DNA of 58,165 bases from Nitrososphaerota archaeon (GTDB lineage Archaea; Thermoproteota; Nitrososphaeria; Nitrososphaerales; Nitrosopumilaceae). The notes beneath the pieces were generated by a model. That model was not told where the DNA came from. It was given only the letters and a program-made list of their open reading frames with translations, and did no database searches. The stretch covers positions 1 through 58,165 of the forward strand of contig VHBK01000003.1 in the NCBI GenBank assembly GCA_016872015.1, written 5' to 3'. The position numbers and the translations under genes are program-made. Positions 31,623 through 40,062 of the stretch are shown here, piece after piece (position 1 is the stretch's first letter; the number at the start of each line of letters is the position of its first letter).

Positions 31623-32138
31623 ATGGTCGAGTCCTACGAAGACCCATTTGTTAGAATTTCTGCAATGATTGGCGGAGATGAATACCTCAAAGTTGCACGT
31701 GCTTTGCTCAAGGCAGAAGATGCAACTGACGAAGAAATAGCAAGCTCAACAGGCCTGAGAATCAACATGGTAAGAAAGGTTCTCTATGACTTGTTTGGCA
31801 AAGCACTGATCACAGGAATTCGCGTCAAGGACGAGCGAAAGGGCTGGTTCGTATACAGATGGCGCTCAAGAAAGGACGAGGTCGAAAATTTCATTGAAAA
31901 CCAAAAGAAAAAAATCAATGAGCGACTGCAGCAAAGACTAGACTATGAAAACTCGTCACAATTCTATCATTGTGGAAACGAGGACTGTCCAAGAATTACA
32001 TTTGAGACTGCCCTGGAACAGTTCTTCAAGTGCCCAAGATGCAATGGTGTGGTAAATCTCAAGAAAAACGACAAGCTCAAAAAAGCATTAGAATCAAAGA
32101 TTACAGATATCCGAAACGATATGCGTCGTCAGATATAG
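31623..32138 (+). CDS. tfe: Transcription initiation factor E, alpha subunit
   Basis: A 171-residue archaeal TFE-alpha. The N-terminal winged helix (about 12-90) contains ATDEEIASSTGLRINMVRKVLYDLF, a coiled linker follows, and the C-terminal zinc ribbon has CGNEDC and CPRC with correct spacing. TFE helps open promoters with TBP, TFB and RNA polymerase. The ATG at 31623 is 26 bases from a TATA box, so the message is leaderless. It converges on the riboflavin reductase gene with a 10-base overlap. Confidence 0.95.
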   Translation: MVESYEDPFVRISAMIGGDEYLKVARALLKAEDATDEEIASSTGLRINMVRKVLYDLFGKALITGIRVKDERKGWFVYRWRSRKDEVENFIENQKKKINERLQQRLDYENSSQFYHCGNEDCPRITFETALEQFFKCPRCNGVVNLKKNDKLKKALESKITDIRNDMRRQI

Positions 32139-32779
32139 TGTAGAATAACTTCGTTGTTTTGACGCCTAATTTTGTGCAATTTCAGCCTCAGGGATTTTGA
32201 TATTTTTGAGAATCCATCTCCCTCTACCAGTGTCTTTGCGTTTGTTCCTCCAACCAGATATGGCGTGATTGTAACTAGTATCTCATCTACTAGTCCCTGA
32301 TTTACAAAGTCCCAGTTCGTGGTTCCGCCACCTTCTAGCAGAATGGTTTTGATTTTTGTCTTGTACAGGAATTGCAAAAGTGGTTTTAGCTCGACTCTGG
32401 ATTTTCCTGCTATTACAACATCTACTGGGAATCTTCCAAGCCTTGCCAAGTTTTTGCGCGATGCTTTTTTTGATACAGCTATGATGGTTGGGATTTGATA
32501 TGAAGTCTGGATTATTTTGGAGCTGGTCGGAATCTGGCCCAGAGAGTCCAAAACTATTCGAATTGGGTTTTTGCCTTTAACATGTCTCACAGTCAGCATT
32601 GGATTGTCCTGAAGGATGGTGTTTTTGCCAACAAGTATGGCATCTACTTGAGAGCGCAACTTGTGGACGCGCTTTGTGTCTATTTTAGACGATAGTGCCG
32701 AGTCTCCAGTCCTAGTAGCTATTTTGCCGTCAAGTGATATTGCGGCAGACAAGATAACGTGTGGCCTAGAGCTTGCCAT
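32129..32779 (-). CDS. arfC: 2,5-diamino-6-(ribosylamino)pyrimidinone 5'-phosphate reductase
   Basis: A 216-residue RibD-C/RIB7-type reductase of archaeal riboflavin synthesis, NAD(P)H dependent, converting the ribosyl side chain to ribityl. It begins HVILSAAISLDGKIATRTGDSALSS and later has LVGKNTILQDNPMLTVR, IRIVLDS and LLEGGGTTNWDFV, all family blocks. The gene overlaps the amidohydrolase by 14 bases and is the last gene of the rib operon. Confidence 0.92.
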   Translation of the reverse strand: MASSRPHVILSAAISLDGKIATRTGDSALSSKIDTKRVHKLRSQVDAILVGKNTILQDNPMLTVRHVKGKNPIRIVLDSLGQIPTSSKIIQTSYQIPTIIAVSKKASRKNLARLGRFPVDVVIAGKSRVELKPLLQFLYKTKIKTILLEGGGTTNWDFVNQGLVDEILVTITPYLVGGTNAKTLVEGDGFSKISKSLRLKLHKIRRQNNEVILHYI

Positions 32780-33941
32780 GGATTATTTTGCCTCCAATCA
32801 TTACTGCAGAAATTGCGGTTTCATTTGCCCTGTGAACAATGCTTGCATGCGGATTGTGCATCGGTTCCAGATCCAGCGAATGCTTGTCAAAGAAAATTCC
32901 GTCTGCCAAAAATCCAGGCAAAATTGAGCCTATTTTCTTGCCAAGGATTATTCCGCCGTTTACTGTTGCCATTTTGAGTATTTCCTTTGGGTCTATTCTT
33001 TTTTGGTATAATCCCATGTGTGTCTTCCAGAGATAGTCCATTTCACGAAACATGTCTGGCGAGTTTATCATTACATTGTCGGTTCCAATTCCCACTGTAC
33101 AACCTGCTTTTGCCATTGCCTCAAAGTTTGGAATTCCCTCTGCCAGAGATGAGTTTGCCCTAGGGCAAATTACAATTCCATTTGTCTTTTTTGCCGCCAG
33201 CTTGAGATCAGCCATACCAGCAAACGTCATGTGCACTAGAAAGTGCGGCTTTAGCTGCAATGCTCTGGATGTCTCTGTTTTGTTGGTAATTTTTTTGGAT
33301 ACTGCCATGCTCTCTCTAGTCTCAGAGCTGTGGATTGCCCTGAGTTTTTTTGTCCTGGAATAGTATTGTAAGGCAGAGTCGCTGTTTTCATTTGCTCCAG
33401 AAATTCCTAGCCCATCAGAATTCTTTACTACTTGGGACAGTATCTTTTTTGCATCAAAAGTTAGTGGTAGATTTTTTTTGATCTGTGTCTTGTCGTGGTA
33501 TGATTCCACTCGACCAAGAATTATTCCCCTAATTGGAATTTCTTGTAATGCTTGTTTTAGCAGTGAAACACCTTCAGGGCCGCCCTCCCTAAAATCAACA
33601 AATGTGGTAATTCCTTTTTTGATCATGGAATGGCAAGAATTTTTCATAAACGATATCAGATGATCAGGTTTGGTTTGCCTCAGAATTCTCTGTTTTGCCC
33701 CCAAAACCGGGTGGATTTTGCTGTCTACAGAGCCTGCAAGAGTTACGTCTTTTGCTATGGAATCGCCAATGTGCGTGTGCATGTTGATAAATCCAGGCAC
33801 CAAAAGCAGCCCCTCACAATCAACTGCTTTGCCATTTTTTTGGCCCAGCTTGCCGAATTTGTCGCCTAATACTGGAAGGTTAGCAGAATGGATGTACTTT
33901 AGGTCCCGGCCATAAAGAACGCTGAGATTTTTTAAAAGCAT
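32766..33941 (-). CDS. Amidohydrolase/deaminase of the ATZ/TRZ type inside the riboflavin operon
   Basis: A 391-residue metal-dependent TIM-barrel amidohydrolase. The metal ligands seen are His-x-His in INMHTHIGD (near residue 57), His in RAIHSSETRE, His in LVHMTFAG and Asp in VGIGTDNVM. The family deaminates guanine, cytosine, S-adenosylhomocysteine and related substrates. It lies between GTP cyclohydrolase III and the reductase, overlapping both frames (10 and 14 bases). The archaeal deamination step lacks a well-established enzyme, so deamination (or another C-N hydrolysis) of a riboflavin intermediate is the obvious hypothesis. It could also act on guanine or on SAH. Confidence 0.85.
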   Translation of the reverse strand: MLLKNLSVLYGRDLKYIHSANLPVLGDKFGKLGQKNGKAVDCEGLLLVPGFINMHTHIGDSIAKDVTLAGSVDSKIHPVLGAKQRILRQTKPDHLISFMKNSCHSMIKKGITTFVDFREGGPEGVSLLKQALQEIPIRGIILGRVESYHDKTQIKKNLPLTFDAKKILSQVVKNSDGLGISGANENSDSALQYYSRTKKLRAIHSSETRESMAVSKKITNKTETSRALQLKPHFLVHMTFAGMADLKLAAKKTNGIVICPRANSSLAEGIPNFEAMAKAGCTVGIGTDNVMINSPDMFREMDYLWKTHMGLYQKRIDPKEILKMATVNGGIILGKKIGSILPGFLADGIFFDKHSLDLEPMHNPHASIVHRANETAISAVMIGGKIIHGKL

Positions 33942-34687
33942 GACAGCTCATAGATTTCTGGTTTTTCTTTTTTGGCGTCGCGGATTTCCCGTATAGTATC
34001 AAGGGATTTTGTTGCAAGCTTGACTGCTTCTCTTGCTGTTCTACCAGTTCCTATTCCACAGTTAAAGGTCACGTCAAACTCCTTTTTTGCTATATCGAGG
34101 AATTCCTGTGCATTTTTCTTTGCATCGCCAGATGTTACCACCATGAAATTGTCTCCTCCCATAAAAAACGCCAGGGATTTTTTTGCCAAAAAGAACTTGG
34201 ACATTTTTGCATAAATGCCAAAAATGGTAGATGAGATCTCGTATGGAGACTTTACCTTTCTTTGTGAAGTAATGTTTTCTACATCAAAGTGCATTATAGT
34301 GACCTTTTGATCTGCATGTCCATTTACAAATCCAAAGATGCTGTGATCTTTGTCTAATATTATTGGGGTTTTTTTGCCCTCGTATGCCTTGAGATTTGCA
34401 TCAAAGGGATTGTCGGCATATCCAATTGACATGGACAGCTTGAGCGACGAGACTTGCTCTAGCTTTTGTTGGATTTCAATGTGGTCTGCCAAGGTCAAGC
34501 CGTTTGTTATTACAAAAAACTCGTCAAATCGATTTGAGAATACAAGGCAGTTTTTCTCTGAGAATAGTTTTTGGATTTCTTTGTATAGATTTGCCTGGAG
34601 CATTTGCAATTCGTGCTCTCTATCAGAGCCCAAAGTAAGGGTCCACGGGCCATATTCTGTTATTTTGATTATAGTAAGCTGGATCAT
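33932..34687 (-). CDS. arfA: GTP cyclohydrolase III
   Basis: A 251-residue GCH III, which converts GTP to the formylamino-pyrimidine nucleotide (FAPy) that begins archaeal riboflavin and F420 synthesis. It begins IQLTIIKITEYGPWTLTLGSDREHELQ. It has FFMGGDNFMVVTSGD with the nucleotide-binding GGDN, FNCGIGTGRTAREAVKLAT and IREIRD. The length matches the family. Its ATG overlaps the ribH stop (ATGA) and its end overlaps the amidohydrolase start by 10 bases. Confidence 0.93.
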   Translation of the reverse strand: MIQLTIIKITEYGPWTLTLGSDREHELQMLQANLYKEIQKLFSEKNCLVFSNRFDEFFVITNGLTLADHIEIQQKLEQVSSLKLSMSIGYADNPFDANLKAYEGKKTPIILDKDHSIFGFVNGHADQKVTIMHFDVENITSQRKVKSPYEISSTIFGIYAKMSKFFLAKKSLAFFMGGDNFMVVTSGDAKKNAQEFLDIAKKEFDVTFNCGIGTGRTAREAVKLATKSLDTIREIRDAKKEKPEIYELSCF

Positions 34688-35097
34688 TGCAGTTTCTCAA
34701 GTTCTTGCGCCAGCTTGAACACTGCCTCTACTGCGCGCTCAGAGACTGGCCTGATTCGTGCGTATGCATGTCTCTCCTGCATCCCAGGACCAGATATTCC
34801 AAGGGAGACTGGTTTTTTGTGCCTAAGTGAGAGTTCAGTTAGAGATTTTGCAGTACTGTGAGAAATGACCTCATCGTGCTTTGTCTGACCCTTGATTATT
34901 GTACCAAGTGTGACTACGCCGTCGACGTCTTTTTTTGATAATAATGCATCTACTATTATTGGCATATCATAGGCACCTGGAACTTTGCAGGAATATTTTA
35001 TTGTGATTTTGAGTTCTTTTGCCTTTTCTTCGGCTACTGCCAACATTCGGGATGTTATCTCGTCGTTGAATTCCGCAGTGACTATTGCAATATTCAT
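34684..35097 (-). CDS. ribH: 6,7-dimethyl-8-ribityllumazine synthase
   Basis: A 137-residue lumazine synthase, joining the ribityl-aminopyrimidine with 3,4-dihydroxy-2-butanone 4-phosphate. It has IAIVTAEFNDEITSRML, VPGAYDMPIIVDALL, VTLGTIIKGQTKHDEVI and SLGISGPG, the expected order. The start ATG 35097 directly follows the ribB stop with no gap. Product flows to riboflavin synthase encoded upstream. Confidence 0.95.
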   Translation of the reverse strand: MNIAIVTAEFNDEITSRMLAVAEEKAKELKITIKYSCKVPGAYDMPIIVDALLSKKDVDGVVTLGTIIKGQTKHDEVISHSTAKSLTELSLRHKKPVSLGISGPGMQERHAYARIRPVSERAVEAVFKLAQELEKLQ

Positions 35098-35772
35098 CTA
35101 GTACACCTTTGAGAATTCCAGTAATTCTTTGCCATCAATGAATGGGATGGCGTGTTCTTTGGCAAACTTTTGCGCCTTTTCCGGAGTGAGTGCAGAATAT
35201 GTCTGCCCGTCCATCATCTCGCATATGGCAGTAACTGGGATAAGATTTGCTAGCTGTGCCAAATATACAGACATTTCCGTATGGCCTTGCCTTTTTGCAA
35301 GCAATCCATTTGAGGCCAAAAGCAACGGTACGTGTCCAGGTGTGGCAAAAGAAGTAATGAACTGGTTTTTGGCATCATCAGAGTGATATAGTTGCGCCAT
35401 TTCTTTTATGGTCAGGGCTCTGTCCTTGTCAGTTATACCAGTGTAGGTCTTTTTGTGATTAATTGAAATTGAAAATGTTGGGTGATCTCCATATGGAGCT
35501 GTGCCCATTATCATTTTCTTAGAATCAGAATCGATATCATCAGACTGTGATAGAATGTTGTGCATGTATTGTAAATTTAGCGATTTTGCAAAAGAGTCTT
35601 CTATTGCCAGGCAAATTAGGCCCCCAGCGTTTTGTCGCATTCGTGAGATATGCTCTGGTGTGATAAACTGGGCTGCCACCACCATGTCTACTTCATTTTC
35701 TCTTTTTCCTGAGTCATAGAGCAATACGAACTCGCCTCGTCTTAATGATGAAATTGCCTCATCTAGTGTCAT
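35098..35772 (-). CDS. ribB: 3,4-dihydroxy-2-butanone 4-phosphate synthase
   Basis: A 224-residue RibB that makes the four-carbon unit from ribulose 5-phosphate. Key segments are LLYDSGKRENEVDMVVAAQF (acidic metal site), RQNAGGLICLAI, FSISINHKKTYTGITDKDRALTI and ATPGHVPLLLA, all conserved. It is the first gene of the tight ribB-ribH-gch3-amidohydrolase-arfC run. A TATA-like gtataataataaa lies about 20-30 bases upstream. Confidence 0.94.
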   Translation of the reverse strand: MTLDEAISSLRRGEFVLLYDSGKRENEVDMVVAAQFITPEHISRMRQNAGGLICLAIEDSFAKSLNLQYMHNILSQSDDIDSDSKKMIMGTAPYGDHPTFSISINHKKTYTGITDKDRALTIKEMAQLYHSDDAKNQFITSFATPGHVPLLLASNGLLAKRQGHTEMSVYLAQLANLIPVTAICEMMDGQTYSALTPEKAQKFAKEHAIPFIDGKELLEFSKVY

Positions 35773-35805
35773 AATATAAAATTGGTTTTGGTATAATAAT
35801 AAAGT

Positions 35806-35815
35806 TTACTAGTAA
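35806..35815. promoter_or_regulatory. Palindrome TTACTAGTAA upstream of ribB
   Basis: An exact 10-base palindrome 34-43 bases before the ribB ATG, upstream of its TATA box. It may be the operator of a riboflavin regulator; a short palindrome like this can also occur by chance. Confidence 0.3.
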
Positions 35816-35845
35816 ATTAGTAATTACCATTTTTTTGGTAGAAAA

Positions 35846-36436
35846 TCATTCCTGTTTTAGGAGATATTTGCCCAAAATGTCGGTTTCAATATTAATCTTG
35901 TCGCCTACTTTTCTTGTTGAAAAATTTGTAACATCAATTGTATGCGGTATCAGACAAACTGACGCGAGATTTTTTTTCACATCGACTACTGTCAGACTGA
36001 TTCCATCAATTGCAATAGAGCCCTTTTGCACAACAAAGCGCGCCAGATTTTTTGGAATCTCAAACCAGATCTGCACTTCCTTTGGCTTTTTTTCAATTTT
36101 TTTTATTATCCCTACGCCATCCACATGTCCCAGCACAAAGTGGCCTTCCAGTCGCTCGCCTACCTTGAGGCTTCGCTCAATGTTTACAATTCCGCCTACT
36201 TTGAGATTGCCAAGATCTGTCTTTTTTGTGGTTTCTTCGATCATCTCAAAGTTGCATTTTGATTTGTCAATTTTGGTAACTGTCAGGCATACTCCGTTTA
36301 GCGCTACGCTTTGACCCAGCTTGAGGCCCTTGGAGTTTTTGCCAAGATCAACTGTCATTTTTATGGCGCTGCGATTTTTGGTGTTTTGTTTTATGTCTAA
36401 AACTTTGCCGATTCCTTCAACTATTCCTGTGAACAA
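35846..36436 (-). CDS. ribC: Riboflavin synthase
   Basis: A 196-residue riboflavin synthase alpha chain with two lumazine-binding barrels. MFTGIVEGIGKVLDI opens the first, SVALNGVCLTVTKI is its core, GHFVLGHVDGVGII begins the second and SIAIDGISLTVVDV is its core. The paired motifs are exactly those of the bacterial-type enzyme. It sits 73 bases upstream of ribB, in the same direction, with its own TATA (ggtataaaa) about 25-30 bases before the start. Confidence 0.95.
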   Translation of the reverse strand: MFTGIVEGIGKVLDIKQNTKNRSAIKMTVDLGKNSKGLKLGQSVALNGVCLTVTKIDKSKCNFEMIEETTKKTDLGNLKVGGIVNIERSLKVGERLEGHFVLGHVDGVGIIKKIEKKPKEVQIWFEIPKNLARFVVQKGSIAIDGISLTVVDVKKNLASVCLIPHTIDVTNFSTRKVGDKINIETDILGKYLLKQE

Positions 36437-36447
36437 TTACTGGAATT

Positions 36448-36457
36448 GTAGTACTAC
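36448..36457. promoter_or_regulatory. Palindrome GTAGTACTAC upstream of ribC
   Basis: An exact 10-base palindrome lying between the TATA box and the ribC start. It shares the TAGTA/TACTA theme with the palindrome before ribB and could be a common operator. Evidence is thin. Confidence 0.3.
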
Positions 36458-36510
36458 GGTATAAAATGATTCAGGCAAGCCTTAAAAATAAAACCAAATC
36501 CAGTTTTTAC

Positions 36511-37112
36511 ATGGATACATTTGAGACAATAGAGCAAGTCGCTCGATTAAGAATTTTGATCCAAACCATACTATACCAAGACGAGAAATAGACAAAATTC
36601 TCTCTGCTGCAATACTATCGCCAACATCGTATAATATCCAGAACTGGCGCTTTGTTGTAATTACAGACAGAGAAACCAAGGCAAAAATGCGTGCTGCCTC
36701 GTGGAACCAGGCTCAGGTCTCTGACGCATCAGTTGTGATTGTTTTGTGCGCAGACTTGCTTGCATGGAAAAAAGACCCTGCCAGATACTGGAAGAATGCC
36801 CCCAAAACAACCCAGGACTATTTGGTTCCTGCAATAATAGAGGCATATGAGGGAAATGAATCGTTCCAGAGAGACGAGGCAATCAGGTCTTGCGGAATGG
36901 CAGCCCAGACAATAATGCTTGCGGCAAAGGCAATGAATTATGATTCCTGCCCAATGATTGGTTTTGTGCCAGAAGAGGTTGCAAAAATAATCAACCTGCC
37001 TTCAGACCATACAATAGTAATGATGGTAGTAGTTGGCAAGGCGCTAAAACCAGCAAACCAAAGGGGCGGACAGCTTCCGCTGGAACAAGTATCAGTAAAT
37101 GATCATTTCTAA
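36511..37112 (+). pseudogene. Nitroreductase family protein, frameshifted near the N-terminus
   Basis: A leaderless start at ATG 36511 (TATA cttaaaaata 26 bases upstream) gives MDTFETIEQ. Around 36537 the frame must change to continue as SRSIKNFDPNHTIPRRE, then LSPTSYNIQNWRFVVIT and a standard FMN nitroreductase body ending near 37112. One missing A in the CAAG stretch accounts for it. The rebuilt protein has about 200 residues and would reduce nitro or quinone substrates with NAD(P)H. Sequencing error and true inactivation are both possible. Downstream ATG 36687 could begin only a truncated product. Confidence 0.8.
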
Positions 37113-37147
37113 CTAAAATTTTTACACGACAAACCCGTGATTGTATT

Positions 37148-38011
37148 ATGGCATTAATGGAAAAGATTCTCTTTGGTGTTGCAAAACAATGGATTGCAGG
37201 AGATACCATTAATGACGCATTGAACGCTGCTCAAGTATCTTACAAAAATGGCATGAGTGTCATAATAAACAAGCTAGGCGAATACCATACATCAAAAAAT
37301 ATCATAGAAAACACCATCTCCGAATACAAGACCATAATGAGCTCATTTAGAAAGTGGAAGGTAAGTGGTGCAATTTCTGTAAAACCGACCCAAATAGGCC
37401 TGATGAAAAGCAAAAAGGAATGCCTGGCTAATTTAGAAATTCTTATTCGAGCTGCATCGCAATCCCAGACATTTGTCTGGCTAGACATGGAGTCATCTGA
37501 TCACACAGACGAGACAATCCAGATTTACGAAAATTTGCTCGCAAGATACGAAAGACTAGGTATTGCCATTCAGGCAAATTTGACGCGAAGTGAGGGCGAC
37601 CTAGCAGATCTGCTCTCAATTGGAGGCAAAATACGCCTAGTCAAAGGCGCCTATAGAGAAAACACAAATGTTGCCCTCAAGTCAAAGGAAAAAATCGACC
37701 AGAATTATCTGAGATTAATGAAAATTTTATTCGAGTCAGGCAACGAGTTTGGGATTGCCACGCATGATTATACAATGATCAGTTCCGCAATAACACTTGC
37801 AAAAAAGCATGAAAAGAAATTCGAGTTCCAAATGCTTCGAGGAATTCGAGATGAGCTAAAACCAGATCTAATCAAAAAGGGATTCGCATTATCTGAATAC
37901 ATCCCATATGGGACAAACTGGCTTCCCTATTCCATTAGGCGCCTAAAGGAAAGAAAGAGAAACATTTTGCTTTTGGGCAGCTCATTTTTCTCACAAAAAA
38001 TGGGCACGTAG
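37148..38011 (+). CDS. Proline dehydrogenase (FAD)
   Basis: A 287-residue monofunctional PRODH, a FAD-dependent TIM-barrel enzyme that oxidises proline to pyrroline-5-carboxylate. Recognised blocks are SVKPTQIGL, FVWLDMESSDHT, IAIQANLTRS, KIRLVKGAYRE, IATHDYTMI, FQMLRGIRDELK and the C-terminal YIPYGTNWLPYSIRRLKER. The length fits the short archaeal/bacterial type. ATG 37148 was used; ATG 37157 is an alternative. No partner P5C dehydrogenase is in the window. Confidence 0.93.
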   Translation: MALMEKILFGVAKQWIAGDTINDALNAAQVSYKNGMSVIINKLGEYHTSKNIIENTISEYKTIMSSFRKWKVSGAISVKPTQIGLMKSKKECLANLEILIRAASQSQTFVWLDMESSDHTDETIQIYENLLARYERLGIAIQANLTRSEGDLADLLSIGGKIRLVKGAYRENTNVALKSKEKIDQNYLRLMKILFESGNEFGIATHDYTMISSAITLAKKHEKKFEFQMLRGIRDELKPDLIKKGFALSEYIPYGTNWLPYSIRRLKERKRNILLLGSSFFSQKMGT

Positions 38012-38057
38012 AAATCATACTTGAATGTTATATAGAAAAAATTCTCTTTTTGGAATA

Positions 38058-38915
38058 ATGAAGACAACAGGAATCATCTTGATTCTACTTGTTGCAACGC
38101 TGGCACTGCCTTTGGGGAACTCTTTTGCCGAACCAGCCAATCCGCCAACAAATCTAGTTGCCCAAAGTGTCTCCAGCACGCAGATCAACTTGTCATGGAA
38201 CGCACCAGTCAATTCCACGCAAAGCCTAGTCAACGGCTACAAAATAGAGCGGGATGCAGGATGCTTAGGAACATTTTCTGTTCTGGCATCAAACCACACC
38301 TCCACTAAATACAACAACACAGGCCTTGCACCAGCAAAATGCTATGCATACAAGGTATTTGCGCTAAATCCATCCGGTACTAGCGCATCATCAAATATTG
38401 CTCAGCCAGCAACACCATCAGCACCATCTACAAACCAGACCAAGCCAACTGACAGTCTAGACCAAAAGGTATCAGATTTTGTCCACAAACGAAACGAGCT
38501 ACTCAAAAAACAACGAGAAGAAACACTCAAGCTAATCCGAGAGTGTCATGATAGAGCAAACAACGCAACCGATACAGCACGAAAACAAATCATGGAAGAC
38601 TGCCGCGAATCGATGAAGACTCTAAAGGACAAGTACAAGGATGTAAGAGAACAATTCAGGGAAGAATTCAAGACCTTCAAAAAAGACGCAAAATCCCTCC
38701 TAAAAGAGGCAAAAAAGACAGGACTCGTCACCAAAAAAGACATCCGTGAGGCAAAACACGAAATTCGAGACTTTGAAAACGACACAAAACGTGAGTACAA
38801 GGAACTAAAGCACGAAATCAAAGACATACGCAAGGATCTCAAAATGGAGCTAAAAGAGCACAAAAAGGAACAAAAGAAAAACAAGCATCACGACGATGAT
38901 AAAGATGACGACTGA
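38058..38915 (+). CDS. Secreted fibronectin type III protein with charged coiled-coil tail
   Basis: A 285-residue protein from ATG 38058. It has a signal peptide ending near SFA (residue 22), one fibronectin type III domain (about residues 27-115, PPTNLVAQSVSSTQINLSWNA to SSNIAQP), a Pro/Ser/Thr linker, then a highly charged helical region of about 150 residues (LLKKQREETLKLIREC, KEFKTFKKDAKSLLKEAKK-type) ending in HHDDDKDDD. A surface scaffold or cell-wall protein is plausible; I know no specific function. An upstream ATG at 38025 would spoil the signal peptide. Confidence 0.75.
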   Translation: MKTTGIILILLVATLALPLGNSFAEPANPPTNLVAQSVSSTQINLSWNAPVNSTQSLVNGYKIERDAGCLGTFSVLASNHTSTKYNNTGLAPAKCYAYKVFALNPSGTSASSNIAQPATPSAPSTNQTKPTDSLDQKVSDFVHKRNELLKKQREETLKLIRECHDRANNATDTARKQIMEDCRESMKTLKDKYKDVREQFREEFKTFKKDAKSLLKEAKKTGLVTKKDIREAKHEIRDFENDTKREYKELKHEIKDIRKDLKMELKEHKKEQKKNKHHDDDKDDD

Positions 38916-39007
38916 TCCTTTTTCTTATTTTTAGAATCAACAAACTAGCTTAATCGTTATCATACTAGCTGAGCAGACCCTATCAATTAGAGTACCATAG
39001 CATAATC

Positions 39008-39136
39008 ATGAAAACAACACATTGGGCTTTTGAAGTTCGAGCCCCATTCAAGCGCGTCATGGCTTGGGACGTCCTTTTCTTTGTCCTAGGCATTGGCGTA
39101 GGTGCCGGAGTCGGCGCATTCCTAGCCACAAGCTAG
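39008..39136 (+). CDS. 42-residue small membrane protein
   Basis: ATG 39008 to TAG 39134-39136 encodes 42 residues. A polar, basic N-terminus (HWAFEVRAPFKRVMAWD) precedes one Gly-rich transmembrane helix (VLFFVLGIGVGAGVGAFLA). The GxGxGxGxG run suggests tight helix packing. It converges on the FilR1-type gene after 9 bases. No homologue is recalled. Confidence 0.5.
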   Translation: MKTTHWAFEVRAPFKRVMAWDVLFFVLGIGVGAGVGAFLATS

Positions 39137-39145
39137 GAATTTTTT

Positions 39146-39946
39146 CTATTCTTTTAGCTTGGATTCCTGGAATATTTCAGATTCGTACCAGTTATACCGG
39201 AAATAGTCGAGGCACCACTCGTGAAACATTGCGTCTGTGCTGTAAAAGAGTTCTGTCAGGTCTGCCTCGCCTTCGGCATTTGGGAATGATACGCTTGCTT
39301 CCTTTTCGTTGAGTACTATTAGAGTCTGGATTGTCTTTTTCATCTTTCTCTTAACTAGGCCTTTTTCTATTAGACTATCATAGTTGAGCTTGGCAAGCAG
39401 TTTTTTTCTTCCCTTTGGTACTACTGTAGATTCAGAGAGAATATAGTTGAATTTTACTCCCTTTGCGATTTGCTTTACCTTTGGCTCAATTATATCCAGT
39501 GGAATTTCAGTTAGAATTTCGTATATGTACTGGTTTGCGTTTTTGTAAATTGACTTCCATTGTTCCAGTACCTTAGAGACTCCCTTGACGTGGGTAAAAT
39601 TGGCAAGCTGTCCAATCCTCATGATAAACTTGGGTGTAATGTCGCCAAAGTTGTGATCTTCAAAATATTTCCTGTTTCTTGACAAAAATATTATAGACGG
39701 TGTCTGAGAGCAGATGGTTTTTCCGTATGTTGTAAGGGTGTAGTATCCATCCATGTTTTTTGCAATAAATCCACCATCCTCCAGTCTTGCAAAGTTTCGG
39801 TGAACCTCCTGAACTGTGGCGCCGATTTCCTTTGCCATGTTTGTTATCTTTGATTTTTTCTCCAATAGTTTGAATATTATCTGAAGTCGCTGCTGGCTAG
39901 ATAATTCCAAAAAGTTGTTTGCAGCCTCTTCGTACAGGTCCACCAT
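39146..39946 (-). CDS. HTH regulator with FilR1/DUF1724-type domain
   Basis: About 266 residues. The N-terminal winged helix (about 5-70: LSSQQRLQIIFKLLEKKSKITNMAKEIGATVQEVHRNFARLEDGGFI) is ArsR-like. The rest matches the methanogenesis-regulator FilR1 middle domain (DITPKFIMRIGQLANFTHVKGV, ILTEIPLDII, NYILSESTVVPKGRKKL). ATG 39946 fits the usual N-terminus better than ATG 39979. It is divergent from a CarH-like cobalamin protein, and an imperfect palindrome lies between them. A local sensor-regulator pair is inferred. Confidence 0.75.
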   Translation of the reverse strand: MVDLYEEAANNFLELSSQQRLQIIFKLLEKKSKITNMAKEIGATVQEVHRNFARLEDGGFIAKNMDGYYTLTTYGKTICSQTPSIIFLSRNRKYFEDHNFGDITPKFIMRIGQLANFTHVKGVSKVLEQWKSIYKNANQYIYEILTEIPLDIIEPKVKQIAKGVKFNYILSESTVVPKGRKKLLAKLNYDSLIEKGLVKRKMKKTIQTLIVLNEKEASVSFPNAEGEADLTELFYSTDAMFHEWCLDYFRYNWYESEIFQESKLKE

Positions 39947-39998
39947 TGTATCGTCTAGGCACAAGTTGGTAAAAAACAATAGGGATTATTTGTTATAG

Positions 39999-40019
39999 AA
40001 CTGTTAGCACTAGACAGTT
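39999..40019. promoter_or_regulatory. Imperfect palindrome with TTAGCACTAGAC between the regulator and B12 genes
   Basis: AACTGTTAG-CA-CTAGACAGTT is an imperfect inverted repeat with one bulged base. It contains GCACTAGAC (40007-40015), which ends 48 bases before the B12 protein ATG. The same nonamer occurs at the same distance in a second divergent promoter. Confidence 0.5.
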
Positions 40020-40062
40020 TTTTTGGCATTATTTATTAGATTGAAGCCGAGATTTTGTCTTG

